Assembly: GCF_003177035.1 (NCBI RefSeq)
Contig: NZ_CP029488.1
Location: forward strand, 744,001 to 808,000
Length of the DNA stretch: 64,000 nt
From: Salinisphaera sp. LB1
Lineage (GTDB): Bacteria; Pseudomonadota; Gammaproteobacteria; Nevskiales; Salinisphaeraceae
Direction of reading: 5' to 3'
In this document: one piece after another, positions 43,120-50,751 of the stretch
How the letters are laid out: every line of letters begins with the position of its first letter
Position numbering within the stretch: position 1 is the stretch's first letter
Notes under the pieces: model-generated
What the model was told of the DNA's origin: nothing
Seen by the model: only the letters and a program-made list of their open reading frames with translations
The model's database searches: none
Translations under genes and position numbers: made by a program

Positions 43120-43896
43120 TCAGCCGGTACGCGGCCAAAGCGCGATGAGGGCGGCATGCGTGAGCAGCGCCACGATGATCGCCCAGCCGAAGCTGGCCAG
43201 CGTGCCGATGATGACAATCTCGCTGACCCGCGGCTCGCGCGCGTACTGGAAGCGCAGGATCGACTTGGCCGCGATCACGAAACCGATGGCGTTGAATTGG
43301 CCCAGCAACACAAACAGGAATACCAGCGTGCGTTCGAGCCAGCCGATCCAGGCCCCGGCGCCCGGCGTCTGCGGGCTATCCTCGCCGTCCATTGCGCGAT
43401 GCAGCCGATGAAAGCCAGCCATCAACAACGCGAGCATCAGATCGCCGACCCGGGTCGCCAGCCAGAAGCCGCCGACCAGCGCAAAGCCGATCGGTATGAG
43501 GCGCACATGTGCAGTACTCAGAACAGCGGTCCAGAAACCCTGCGCGAAGGCCTGCGGCCAGAGCAGGCTGGCGAGCCCCATGAACAGCAGATGACCGACC
43601 TGGTCGACCGCGAACAGCTGCAGCGGCCCGAACGGCGCTGCGGCCGCTCGGGCCTCGATGCACGGCTGGATCTTCACGGCATCGAGCGCGGCATGCGAAG
43701 CGACGACCAGCGCCACCGCCGCCCACGCGCCGAGCGACGCGGCGCCAAGGGCGAGCACCGAGAACACGCCCACCCAAACGATATGCAGCGTGAACACGGC
43801 CGGTTGTCGTTTGGCCGCGATCATCCCGCGTGTCTGGGCGACGAAATCGGCGGCCGCGTGGGCAAACAGCAAAGCGATCAGCGTTTCGAGCATCAC
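43120..43896 (-). CDS. DUF3307 membrane protein
   Basis: A 258-residue inner-membrane protein. The start LIALLFAHAAADFVAQTRGMIAAKR is the DUF3307 signature (HxxxDFxxQ...K). SHAALDAVKIQ and LFAVDQVGHLLFMG continue the family pattern with conserved His and Asp residues facing the membrane, and more helices follow to the end. The family often neighbours SatD-like genes, as here (99 bp upstream). Function unknown; a membrane hydrolase or transporter role is only a guess. Its stop is 2 nt from the UdgX start. Confidence 0.82.
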   Translation of the reverse strand: MMLETLIALLFAHAAADFVAQTRGMIAAKRQPAVFTLHIVWVGVFSVLALGAASLGAWAAVALVVASHAALDAVKIQPCIEARAAAAPFGPLQLFAVDQVGHLLFMGLASLLWPQAFAQGFWTAVLSTAHVRLIPIGFALVGGFWLATRVGDLMLALLMAGFHRLHRAMDGEDSPQTPGAGAWIGWLERTLVFLFVLLGQFNAIGFVIAAKSILRFQYAREPRVSEIVIIGTLASFGWAIIVALLTHAALIALWPRTG

Positions 43897-43930
43897 GAGC
43901 CGCGCCCTTCGCTGCGCCAGCGCGACATTA

Positions 43931-43986
43931 AAAGAACAGCCGTATTAAGCTGTTTACCAAAAATCAGCCGAATGCGGCTGTTCTTT
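43931..43986 (-). promoter_or_regulatory. Alternative hairpins between satD-like and DUF3307 genes
   Basis: Segments AAAGAACAGCCG (43931-43942) and CGGCTGTTCTTT (43975-43986) are perfect 12 bp inverted repeats separated by 32 nt. The second can instead pair locally, as minus-strand CAGCCG-CATT-CGGCTG followed by ATTTTT, a terminator-like hairpin. The first can pair as AACAGC...GCTGTT followed by CTTTT. The long and local pairings exclude each other, which suggests a regulated intra-operon terminator or, alternatively, a dimeric operator. Confidence 0.55.
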
Positions 43987-43995
43987 CTTTGCGGC

Positions 43996-44640
43996 TTATG
44001 CATCGCGTTCAACCGATTCGAATGCCTCGATGGCTTCGAGCAGCGCATGCCCGCCGGCGCGTGCGAAGTGCGTTTGAACGGTCTGCGGCTGAACCGACAA
44101 CACCTCGGCCACCTCGGCCATCAGGGGCGCATCGGGCGCCGCCAGCCGCATGAAGATATCCGCCTGACGTCCGGTCCAATGGCGCGAACGTTCGTCGCAG
44201 ACGGCAAACAGCGCCCGCGTCAACGTATTGTCGCCGGGTGAGGCGCGTTGCTCTTCGATCCGCCAGAGTTGGTGCACGCCCAGTTGCTCCAGCCCGTGCC
44301 CGGATAGCTCGAACGCCGCGCCCGAGGACTCGGCCAGCGTCGCGGCCGCGGTCGCCGCGCCCACGCCGACGCCGATGCGCGTGTCGCCCCGATCACTCAC
44401 GCGGCGCACGGCCGCACGCGCGAACAGGCAGGCACGCAAGGCATGCGCCGGGCGATTGATGAGCAGCTGCCAGCCGTCGCCGCGGAAACGCTCGTAGCAA
44501 ACGCCGGACTCGCCCGGCCATGTGCCGATGATCGTTGCCAGCTCGGCGAGCGCCGCCATGACGGTATCCAGGCCATCATCGGATAGCGCCGATGACTTCA
44601 CGATATCGCCGGTCAGAACACAGACGGTCGGTTGCTGCAT
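43996..44640 (-). CDS. SatD-family protein
   Basis: A 214-residue protein. The N-terminal part CVLTGDIVKSSALSDDG, ERFRGDGWQLLINRP and TRIGVGVGA resembles the SatD family and recalls the beta-strand layout of class III nucleotidyl cyclases (GDIVxSS, FxGDGxQ). The C-terminal 50 residues contain a LuxR/sigma-like helix-turn-helix (AEVLSVQPQTVQTHFARAGGHALLEAIEAFE), so it may sense a ligand and bind DNA. SatD genes commonly pair with DUF3307 genes, as here. The ATG at 44640 starts at the first family residue and lies 22 nt after the radical SAM stop. Confidence 0.7.
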   Translation of the reverse strand: MQQPTVCVLTGDIVKSSALSDDGLDTVMAALAELATIIGTWPGESGVCYERFRGDGWQLLINRPAHALRACLFARAAVRRVSDRGDTRIGVGVGAATAAATLAESSGAAFELSGHGLEQLGVHQLWRIEEQRASPGDNTLTRALFAVCDERSRHWTGRQADIFMRLAAPDAPLMAEVAEVLSVQPQTVQTHFARAGGHALLEAIEAFESVERDA

Positions 44641-44662
44641 GAACGGGCTCTCTTCGACAGAC

Positions 44663-45940
44663 CTAGAAATCGAAACTGTGCTGCGCGGTCGCGGCCGGCG
44701 CAAACCGCGACCGCAGCAACGCGCTGCTCACCTCGCCGACCCCCGGATGATGATTGGCGCAGATCACGAACGGCATGGCTTTTTTCACCCCGGCCTTGAG
44801 CGCGACCAGATCCTCGAGCCGCACCTTCTGCCAACGCCGCATAGCCAGAATACGGTTGACCGATTTCACCCCGAGACCGGGCACGCGCAACAGTCGTTCG
44901 CGGTCGTCCCGATTCAGATTCACCGGGAAATAAGCCCGGTTGCGCAACGCCCAGGCAAGCTTGGGGTCGACCTCCAGATCCAGCATGCCGGCCGCGGCCG
45001 TATCGTCGCCGCCCGCGGTGATTTCATCGTGGCGATAACCATAGAACCGGATCAGCCAATCGGATTGATACAGCCGATGCTCACGCATCAGCGACGTACG
45101 CCGTGCCGGCAACTTGGCCGAGGCATCCGGGATCGGCGAAAACGCCGAAAAATAGACACGTTTGAGCCGATAGGACGCGTATAAATCGGCCGTAGTCGAC
45201 AGAATGGCGGCATCCGTGGACGGCTCCGCGCCGATGATCATCTGCGTCGACTGCCCAGCCGGCGCGAAGCGTTCGATCGGCGCCGGCGTCGGCCGCGCGT
45301 TGGTGATGCGTCGGGCGGCCCGCCGCGCCTCGGCCTGCTCGTCCTGACGGGACCGGATACGCGCCATCGACAGCTTGATGGTGCGGTGATCCTTCTCCGG
45401 CGCCAGATCGTGCAGGGCCGCCGGCGTGGGCAGCTCCACGTTGATCGACAGGCGATCGGCGTATTGGCCCGCCTCGGCCAGCAGCCCACCGTCGGCATCC
45501 GGGATGGTCTTGAGATGGATATAACCCCGAAAATCGTGATCGACACGCAGGCTGCGCGCCACCTCGACGAGCCGGGCCATGGTGTAGTCGGCGGTCTGGA
45601 TCACGCCCGAGGACAGAAACAGCCCCTCGATGTAATTGCGCTTGTAGAAATCCAGCGTCAGGTTGACCACTTCCGCGGTCGAGAATCGCGCCCGCTGGAC
45701 GTTCGACGAATTACGGTTGATGCAATAGCTGCACTCGTAGATGCAGAAATTGGTCAGCAGTATCTTGAGCAGCGAGATACAGCGTCCGTCCGGCGCATAG
45801 GCATGACAGATACCCGAGCCCTCGGCCGAACCGACGCCGCGCCCACCGCGCGACGAACGCGATACCGTACCGCTGGAGGCACAAGAGGCATCATACTTGG
45901 CGGCGTCCGCGAGAATCGCCAATTTCCGGATCGTTTCCAT
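44663..45940 (-). CDS. Putative DNA modification/repair radical SAM protein
   Basis: A 425-residue radical SAM enzyme of the type that accompanies DUF4130/UdgX genes. The 4Fe-4S ligand motif is CIYECSYCINR (CxxxCxxC). GYIHLKTIPDADGGLLAEAGQYADRLSINVELPTP belongs to the radical SAM barrel, and YLxKRVYFSAFSPIP-like residues are present. The C-terminus holds a helix-hairpin-helix (LLRVPGLGVKSVNRILAMR), supporting DNA binding. Its reaction is unknown; the family name comes from genome association with uracil-DNA glycosylase. It heads the operon rSAM, satD-like, DUF3307, UdgX. Confidence 0.9.
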   Translation of the reverse strand: METIRKLAILADAAKYDASCASSGTVSRSSRGGRGVGSAEGSGICHAYAPDGRCISLLKILLTNFCIYECSYCINRNSSNVQRARFSTAEVVNLTLDFYKRNYIEGLFLSSGVIQTADYTMARLVEVARSLRVDHDFRGYIHLKTIPDADGGLLAEAGQYADRLSINVELPTPAALHDLAPEKDHRTIKLSMARIRSRQDEQAEARRAARRITNARPTPAPIERFAPAGQSTQMIIGAEPSTDAAILSTTADLYASYRLKRVYFSAFSPIPDASAKLPARRTSLMREHRLYQSDWLIRFYGYRHDEITAGGDDTAAAGMLDLEVDPKLAWALRNRAYFPVNLNRDDRERLLRVPGLGVKSVNRILAMRRWQKVRLEDLVALKAGVKKAMPFVICANHHPGVGEVSSALLRSRFAPAATAQHSFDF

Positions 45941-46061
45941 ACTGGCTATTTATACAGTTTCTGCGCGAACAGATGCACCCTCGGCTGATCTCGCATACCC
46001 GACTTGCCGTGATCGGCCCGCTGACCGACGATGACGCCATGCAAACACGCGGATCACCCCG

Positions 46062-46487
46062 ATGCTGCGGATCTCCAACACCGTCGTCCTGGAGGACGAA
46101 GAAATCGAATGGCAGGCCGTACGCGCCCAGGGCGCCGGCGGGCAGAAGGTCAACAAGACCAATTCGGCCGTGCATCTGCGGTTCGCCATCCCGGGCTCGT
46201 CGCTGCCCGAGGTCTACAAGACCCGGCTGATGGCCCGCGCGGGTACCGATCAACGCATCACGCGCGACGGCACCATCGTGATCAAGGCGCAGCAGTATCG
46301 CAGCCGCGAGGCCAACCTCGAGGACGCGCGCCAGCGCCTGGCCACGATCGTGGCCGCCGCCGGGCAGACACCCAAGAAGCGCCGGCCGACCCGGCCGTCA
46401 AAGTCCGCACGGCGCAAACGGACCGATGAAAAGAAGCGCCGGGGCCGGCTCAAGGCCATGCGTGGCCGGGACGTGCCGCGCGACTAA
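46062..46487 (+). CDS. arfB: Alternative ribosome-rescue factor (peptidyl-tRNA hydrolase) ArfB
   Basis: A 141-residue release-factor homolog that frees ribosomes stalled without a stop codon. RAQGAGGQKVNKTNSAVHLRF carries the catalytic GGQ near residue 27. The family lacks codon-recognition domains and instead ends in a basic tail; here KKRRPTRPSKSARRKRTDEKKRRGRLK, which inserts in the empty mRNA channel. Length equals E. coli YaeJ (140). The AraC gene converges 3 bp downstream. Confidence 0.95.
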   Translation: MLRISNTVVLEDEEIEWQAVRAQGAGGQKVNKTNSAVHLRFAIPGSSLPEVYKTRLMARAGTDQRITRDGTIVIKAQQYRSREANLEDARQRLATIVAAAGQTPKKRRPTRPSKSARRKRTDEKKRRGRLKAMRGRDVPRD

Positions 46488-46490
46488 GCC

Positions 46491-47429
46491 TCAAGACGCC
46501 AGCGATTCGTCCGCCGAGTCGACGCCGAGCCCGTGGTCATGCGTTGGCGCCACGCCGAAGTAGCGCTTGTACTCGCGGGAGAACTGCGACGCGCTCTGAT
46601 AGCCCACGGCACTCGCCGCGCCACTGACGTTGGCGGCGTTCTGGACCAGCAGGTCGCGGGCCTTGAGCAGGCGGATGCGCTTTTGATACTGCAACGGCGA
46701 GATCCGCGTGAGCTGCTTGAAATGGGCATGGAAGCTCGACACGCTCATGTGCGCGCGGGCCGCCAGCGCGGGGACCGAAAGCGGCGAGGCATACTCGGCA
46801 CGCAGCAGTTCGATCGCGCCGCCGATGCGCGCGTAGACCCCCTGGGATTGCAGCAGTTGACGCAGCAGATGGCCCTGGGGCCCGCGCAACGCCGCGAAGA
46901 TCACTTCGCGGATCCGCGCCTGGCCCAGCGCGCGCGCGGCCGACGGATCCTCCAGACAGGCCAGCAACCGCTCCAGCGCATTCCCGATGGCGCCGTCGAG
47001 CGTTACGGCCGCCATGGGCAGAGTATCCTCGACCCGCGCCGCGCCACGTCTAGACTCCGTCGGGCTCACAGCCCCGGCGAGTTCGGCCAGCAATTCCGGG
47101 GCGATCCGCAGGGCCGCGCCCAGCAATGGCGCCTCGGCCGATCCGCCGGTTTCGCACTCGAACGGGAGCGGGATGGCCTGGACCAGATAATGGCCGGCCC
47201 CATAACGGATCACGCGGTCGTCGATGAAGCCGGTTTTTTCGCCCTGAACAATGAAGATCAGACCGGGTTCGTACACGATCGGCTCGCGTTGTCGATGACA
47301 ATGCGAAGCCACCAGCGACAACGCATCCAGGGCGGTATCGTTGAAACCGTCATGGCATACGTGGCGCTCGATCATGCGCGCCATTCGCTGGAGGTCTGTC
47401 GGCCCGGCCTGGGTCATCGGATCGGTCAT
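46491..47429 (-). CDS. AraC-family regulator (YqhC-like)
   Basis: A 312-residue regulator. The N-terminal AraC_N ligand domain starts near residue 15 (ERHVCHDGFNDTALDALSLVASHCHRQREPIVYEPGLIFIVQGEK). The C-terminal AraC/XylS DNA-binding domain has two helix-turn-helix units (LSVPALAARAHMSVSSFHAHFKQLTRISPLQYQKRIRL...VSGAASAVGYQSASQFSREYKRYFG). This domain pair is that of YqhC, which activates aldehyde reductase genes. The divergent gene at 47624 is an alcohol/aldehyde dehydrogenase, so the same logic is likely. The ATG at 47429 is preferred; a GTG directly before it is possible. Confidence 0.88.
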   Translation of the reverse strand: MTDPMTQAGPTDLQRMARMIERHVCHDGFNDTALDALSLVASHCHRQREPIVYEPGLIFIVQGEKTGFIDDRVIRYGAGHYLVQAIPLPFECETGGSAEAPLLGAALRIAPELLAELAGAVSPTESRRGAARVEDTLPMAAVTLDGAIGNALERLLACLEDPSAARALGQARIREVIFAALRGPQGHLLRQLLQSQGVYARIGGAIELLRAEYASPLSVPALAARAHMSVSSFHAHFKQLTRISPLQYQKRIRLLKARDLLVQNAANVSGAASAVGYQSASQFSREYKRYFGVAPTHDHGLGVDSADESLAS

Positions 47430-47623
47430 CACAATACCGCACTATTGAACCGAAATAAGATTGTGCACGAAATCGCGTAGTTTTCCCGTGTCATCCCGCA
47501 GCGGCTCATAGTTTCGGGCATAAACACGCCATGAATGCCTATGGTTTCAAGTCGCTGCCGGACCAATGATTGACGCCGACGGCAGGCCGACGCCTGCACT
47601 GTTTGCCATCACAAGGAAGCTTC

Positions 47624-48688
47624 ATGCCTACTGAGACCCAAGCCTACGCGGCCCACGCTGCCGACAAACCACTCGAACACTGGCACCTCGAGCGGCGCGA
47701 CCCGCGCCCGGATGATGTCTCGATCGAGATTCTCTACTGCGGCGTCTGTCATTCCGATCTGCATTTCGCCAGGAACGACTGGGGTTTCACCGAATTCCCG
47801 ATCGTGCCGGGCCACGAGATCGTGGGCCGGGTGACCCACGTCGGCCCCGAGGTGCAGCATTATGCCGAGGGCGATCTGGTCGGCGTCGGCTGCATGGTCG
47901 ATTCCTGCCGCGAATGCGATGCCTGTCATGACGGACTGGAACAGTACTGTCTCAACGGCTTCACCATGACTTACGGCAGTGAGGATCGCCACGACGGCAC
48001 CATGACGCAGGGCGGGTATTCCACCTTCGTGGTCGTGTCCGAGCGTTTCGTGGTCAAGATGCCCGACGGCATCGATCTGAAATCGGCGGCGCCGATCATG
48101 TGCGCCGGCATCACGACCTACTCGCCGCTCAAGCACTACGGCGTCAAGCCCGGCGACAAGGTCGGCGTGATCGGCATGGGTGGTCTGGGCCATATGGGCG
48201 TCAAGCTCGCCAAGGCGCTGGGCGCGGAAGTGACCGTGTTCACCCGTTCCGAATCCAAGGTGGCCGAGGCCAAGTCCAACGGCGCCGATCATGTCGTGGT
48301 CTCGACCGACGACGACCAGATGAACGCCGTGGCCGAAACCTTCGATTTCATGCTCGACACCGTGCCGGTGCAGCATCCGATCGATCCCTATCTGGGCGCG
48401 CTGAAATACGACGGCACGCATATTCTGGTCGGCCTGATGGATCCGATCGAACCGGCCATCACCGGCATGAACCTGGTCTTCAAGCGTCGCGTGGTCGGCG
48501 GCTCGTTGATCGGCGGCATGCCGGAAACCCAGGAAGTGCTGGATTTCTGCGCGCAAAAAGGCATCACCTGCGATGTCGAGATGATCGACATGGACTACAT
48601 CAACGAAGCCTTCGAACGCATGAAGGATGGCGATGTCCGCTATCGCTTCGTCATCGACATGGCCTCGCTGAAAGACAAGGCGGCGTAA
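47624..48688 (+). CDS. Zinc-dependent NAD(P) alcohol/aldehyde dehydrogenase (YahK-like)
   Basis: A 354-residue medium-chain dehydrogenase. The catalytic zinc site is CGVCHSDLHFARNDWG and GHEIVG. The structural zinc cluster is CRECDACHDGLEQYC, and the cofactor site GVIGMGGLGHMGVKLAKALGAEVTVFTRSESK suggests NADP(H). It matches the YahK/cinnamyl-alcohol dehydrogenase-like group that reduces a broad range of aldehydes. The start at 47624 has AAGGAAG 6 nt upstream. A strong terminator follows at 48721. Probable control by the divergent AraC gene implies aldehyde detoxification. Confidence 0.92.
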   Translation: MPTETQAYAAHAADKPLEHWHLERRDPRPDDVSIEILYCGVCHSDLHFARNDWGFTEFPIVPGHEIVGRVTHVGPEVQHYAEGDLVGVGCMVDSCRECDACHDGLEQYCLNGFTMTYGSEDRHDGTMTQGGYSTFVVVSERFVVKMPDGIDLKSAAPIMCAGITTYSPLKHYGVKPGDKVGVIGMGGLGHMGVKLAKALGAEVTVFTRSESKVAEAKSNGADHVVVSTDDDQMNAVAETFDFMLDTVPVQHPIDPYLGALKYDGTHILVGLMDPIEPAITGMNLVFKRRVVGGSLIGGMPETQEVLDFCAQKGITCDVEMIDMDYINEAFERMKDGDVRYRFVIDMASLKDKAA

Positions 48689-48720
48689 GCCGCTCGATCC
48701 GCCGGGCCAGCGCGGCCGGC

Positions 48721-48752
48721 AAACCGGCGCCCGTGGTGGGCGCCGGTTTTTT
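48721..48752 (+). terminator. Terminator after the alcohol dehydrogenase gene
   Basis: AACCGGCGCCC-GTGGT-GGGCGCCGGTT is an 11 bp stem followed by TTTTTT, 32 bp past the stop codon. Confidence 0.92.
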
Positions 48753-48775
48753 CATGGGCGGCGCCTATGTGCCGT

Positions 48776-48907
48776 TCACGAGCCGTGACCGTTGTCGGCC
48801 TTGGCTGCCGCCATCTTCCCGGCCGAATGGATCGGCTTGTAGATACAGGTCGCGCCCACCGGGGTCACCGCCAGCAACCCTACCGACGTCAACGCTATCC
48901 GCTTCAT
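48776..48907 (-). CDS. Possible small secreted peptide
   Basis: A 43-residue ORF reading MKRIALTSVGLLAVTPVGATC, then IYKPIHSAGKMAAAKADNGHGS. The start looks like a signal peptide (basic n-region, hydrophobic core) and GGAG lies 8 nt upstream of the ATG. The Cys after VGAT could be lipidated only if a loose lipobox is accepted. It lies 66 nt downstream of the alpha/beta hydrolase gene on the same strand and may be co-transcribed. A longer ORF in another frame (48765-48947) has no such features. No family is recognised. Confidence 0.4.
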   Translation of the reverse strand: MKRIALTSVGLLAVTPVGATCIYKPIHSAGKMAAAKADNGHGS

Positions 48908-48973
48908 CCGCCCACTCCGATTCGATGGTTGCGGCCCGTCCGGACACCGCGCCCGACGACCCGACGATGGCTC

Positions 48974-49807
48974 CTAATCGAGGAATTCGATCAACGCCTG
49001 GTTGAACTCCTCGGCATGCGTGGCGTTGATACCGTGCGGGCCGCCCTGAATGACCACCAGCGAGGCATCCGGAATGCTCTCGGCGGTGCGCTTGCCCGAA
49101 ACTTCCAACGGCAAGATGGCATCGGCATCGCCGTGAATGACCAGCGTGGGCACATCGATCCGTCCCAGATCGGCGCGAAAGTCGGTGCGCCCGAAGGCCG
49201 CGATGCAGTCCAGTGTCCCCTTGGCCGAAGCGCCCCAGGCCAGATTGCGGTGATAGATGCGTGCGGCTTCACTGACCAGCAGGCCGCCTGCTTCGGTGGA
49301 GAAAAAGTTCGACAAGAATTCCTCCATGAAGGCCAGCCGGTCGCCGGCCACACCGGCCTCGAGCTGCGCGATGGAGGCCTCGTCCAGGCCGCCTTGCGGA
49401 TTGTCGTCGCTGCGGTACAGATACGGCGGCACGGCCGCGGCAAACACCGCCCCGGCAATCCGCGAGCTGCCGTAGGTGCCGAGATAACGCGCGACTTCGC
49501 CGCCGCCCATGGAAAAACCGACCAGGGTGGCGTCGTGCAGGTCCAGCCTCTCCATCAGTGCATGCAGATCCGCCGCCAGGCTGTCGTAGTCGTAGCCCTC
49601 CCATGGCTGGGACGACTGGCCGAAGCCGCGCCGATCGTAGGTGATCACGCGATAGCCGGCCTCGACCAGTGGCCGCACCTGGTTTTCCCAGGACCGGCCC
49701 GACAATGGCCAACCATGGATGAGCACGACCGGGCGACCGGCGCCGACATCCTCGTAGTACAGCTCGATCGGGGCCGTGTTTTCGGTGCCGATTTGCACAT
49801 AAGCCAT
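48974..49807 (-). CDS. Alpha/beta hydrolase, non-heme chloroperoxidase/esterase type
   Basis: A 277-residue cytosolic hydrolase. The oxyanion loop is LIHGWPLSGRSWE, the nucleophile elbow GFSMGGGEVARY (Ser near 98), the acid HGDADAILPLE, and the catalytic His in GGPHGINATHAEEFN. This is the pattern of cofactor-free haloperoxidases and aryl esterases. Biological substrates of this group are usually unknown esters or lactones. GGAG lies 7 nt upstream of the ATG. Confidence 0.9.
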   Translation of the reverse strand: MAYVQIGTENTAPIELYYEDVGAGRPVVLIHGWPLSGRSWENQVRPLVEAGYRVITYDRRGFGQSSQPWEGYDYDSLAADLHALMERLDLHDATLVGFSMGGGEVARYLGTYGSSRIAGAVFAAAVPPYLYRSDDNPQGGLDEASIAQLEAGVAGDRLAFMEEFLSNFFSTEAGGLLVSEAARIYHRNLAWGASAKGTLDCIAAFGRTDFRADLGRIDVPTLVIHGDADAILPLEVSGKRTAESIPDASLVVIQGGPHGINATHAEEFNQALIEFLD

Positions 49808-50064
49808 GGGGACTCTCCATCAGGAACGAATAATCAACCCGCCCAATATGCGTCAGCTCGGCCAGCCAGAAAAGCGCTCGGCGGCCCGGGCGCCGCATGC
49901 CCGTGGATCCGCGGATTGGGTGCCATCTTGCCGCCCCGGCCCCGTGCGCCGGGCGGGCACGACGATTGGCGCATCGATGCCCGCCGCCGGCCGTGCCGGA
50001 AAGGGCGCCGAAAGAAAACGTCGATAGCCTAACGCCCAGTTAAAGCTTCAAGCCGGAGTGCTTC

Positions 50065-50730
50065 TTGCGCGATTGGATGATCCTGTGTGATTTCGACGGC
50101 ACGATCGCCGTGGATGATGTCACCGACGCCTTGTTGACGAAATTCGCAGCCGCCGAGTGGATGCGCATCGAAGCGGATTGGCGTGCGGGCCGCATCGGCT
50201 CGCGTGAATGCATGACGGCCCAGGTGGCCCTGATCGATGCGCCGCAGCAGGCCGTCGATGCATTGCTCGACAGCATGATCATCGACCCGGCATTCCCGGC
50301 ATTCATCGCCGATGCCGTGCGCATGGGCATGTCCGTGACCGTGGTCAGCGACGGTCTGGACTATGCCATCCGCCGCATTCTCGCCGGCTATGGCCTGGAT
50401 CACCTGCCGATTCGAGCCAATCGACTGCTGCACGACGGCGACCGCGGCTGGTCGATGCGCTCGCCGTTCGCGAGTCCGGCCTGCGCCGCGGCCAGCGGCA
50501 CCTGTAAATGCCGCATCGCAACAGATCAAGCCCCGACACTTCTCATTGGCGACGGCCAATCGGATTTCTGTGTCGCGGGCACCGCCGACTATGTGTTCGC
50601 CAAGGACCGCTTGATCGAACACTGTCGAACCAAGGGCATCCCCCATTCATCGATCGCCGATCTGCGCGATGCGCGGCGGCTGTTGCCGCGCCTGCCCGAA
50701 TTGGCCGGAATGGCGACCGTCTTTTCCTGA
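50065..50730 (+). CDS. MtnX-like HAD-IB phosphatase
   Basis: A 221-residue phosphatase. HAD motif I is CDFDGTIAVDD (nucleophile Asp near residue 9), motif II is VTVVSDGLDY, and motif III/IV IGDGQSDFCVAGTADYVFAK. It resembles MtnX and phosphoserine phosphatase-type HAD-IB enzymes acting on small phosphorylated metabolites. The start is read as TTG at 50065 because GGAG lies 6 nt upstream; the ATG at 50077 would leave it 18 nt away. The class III aminotransferase follows 21 nt later, so the two form an operon and probably act on successive intermediates. There are no other methionine-salvage genes here, so MtnX function itself is unlikely. Confidence 0.8.
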   Translation: MRDWMILCDFDGTIAVDDVTDALLTKFAAAEWMRIEADWRAGRIGSRECMTAQVALIDAPQQAVDALLDSMIIDPAFPAFIADAVRMGMSVTVVSDGLDYAIRRILAGYGLDHLPIRANRLLHDGDRGWSMRSPFASPACAAASGTCKCRIATDQAPTLLIGDGQSDFCVAGTADYVFAKDRLIEHCRTKGIPHSSIADLRDARRLLPRLPELAGMATVFS

Positions 50731-50751
50731 AACTTCCCCCTGCGAAGGCAA

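Noticed and set aside
48765-48947. 60-codon ORF overlapping the small peptide ORF
   Set aside because: Acidic, Gly/Asp-rich shadow frame without a ribosome site; the other frame has a signal peptide and Shine-Dalgarno.
50065-50730. Assignment of the HAD gene as methionine-salvage mtnX
   Set aside because: No other methionine-salvage genes are nearby and its partner is an aminotransferase, so only the broader HAD-IB phosphatase call is supported.
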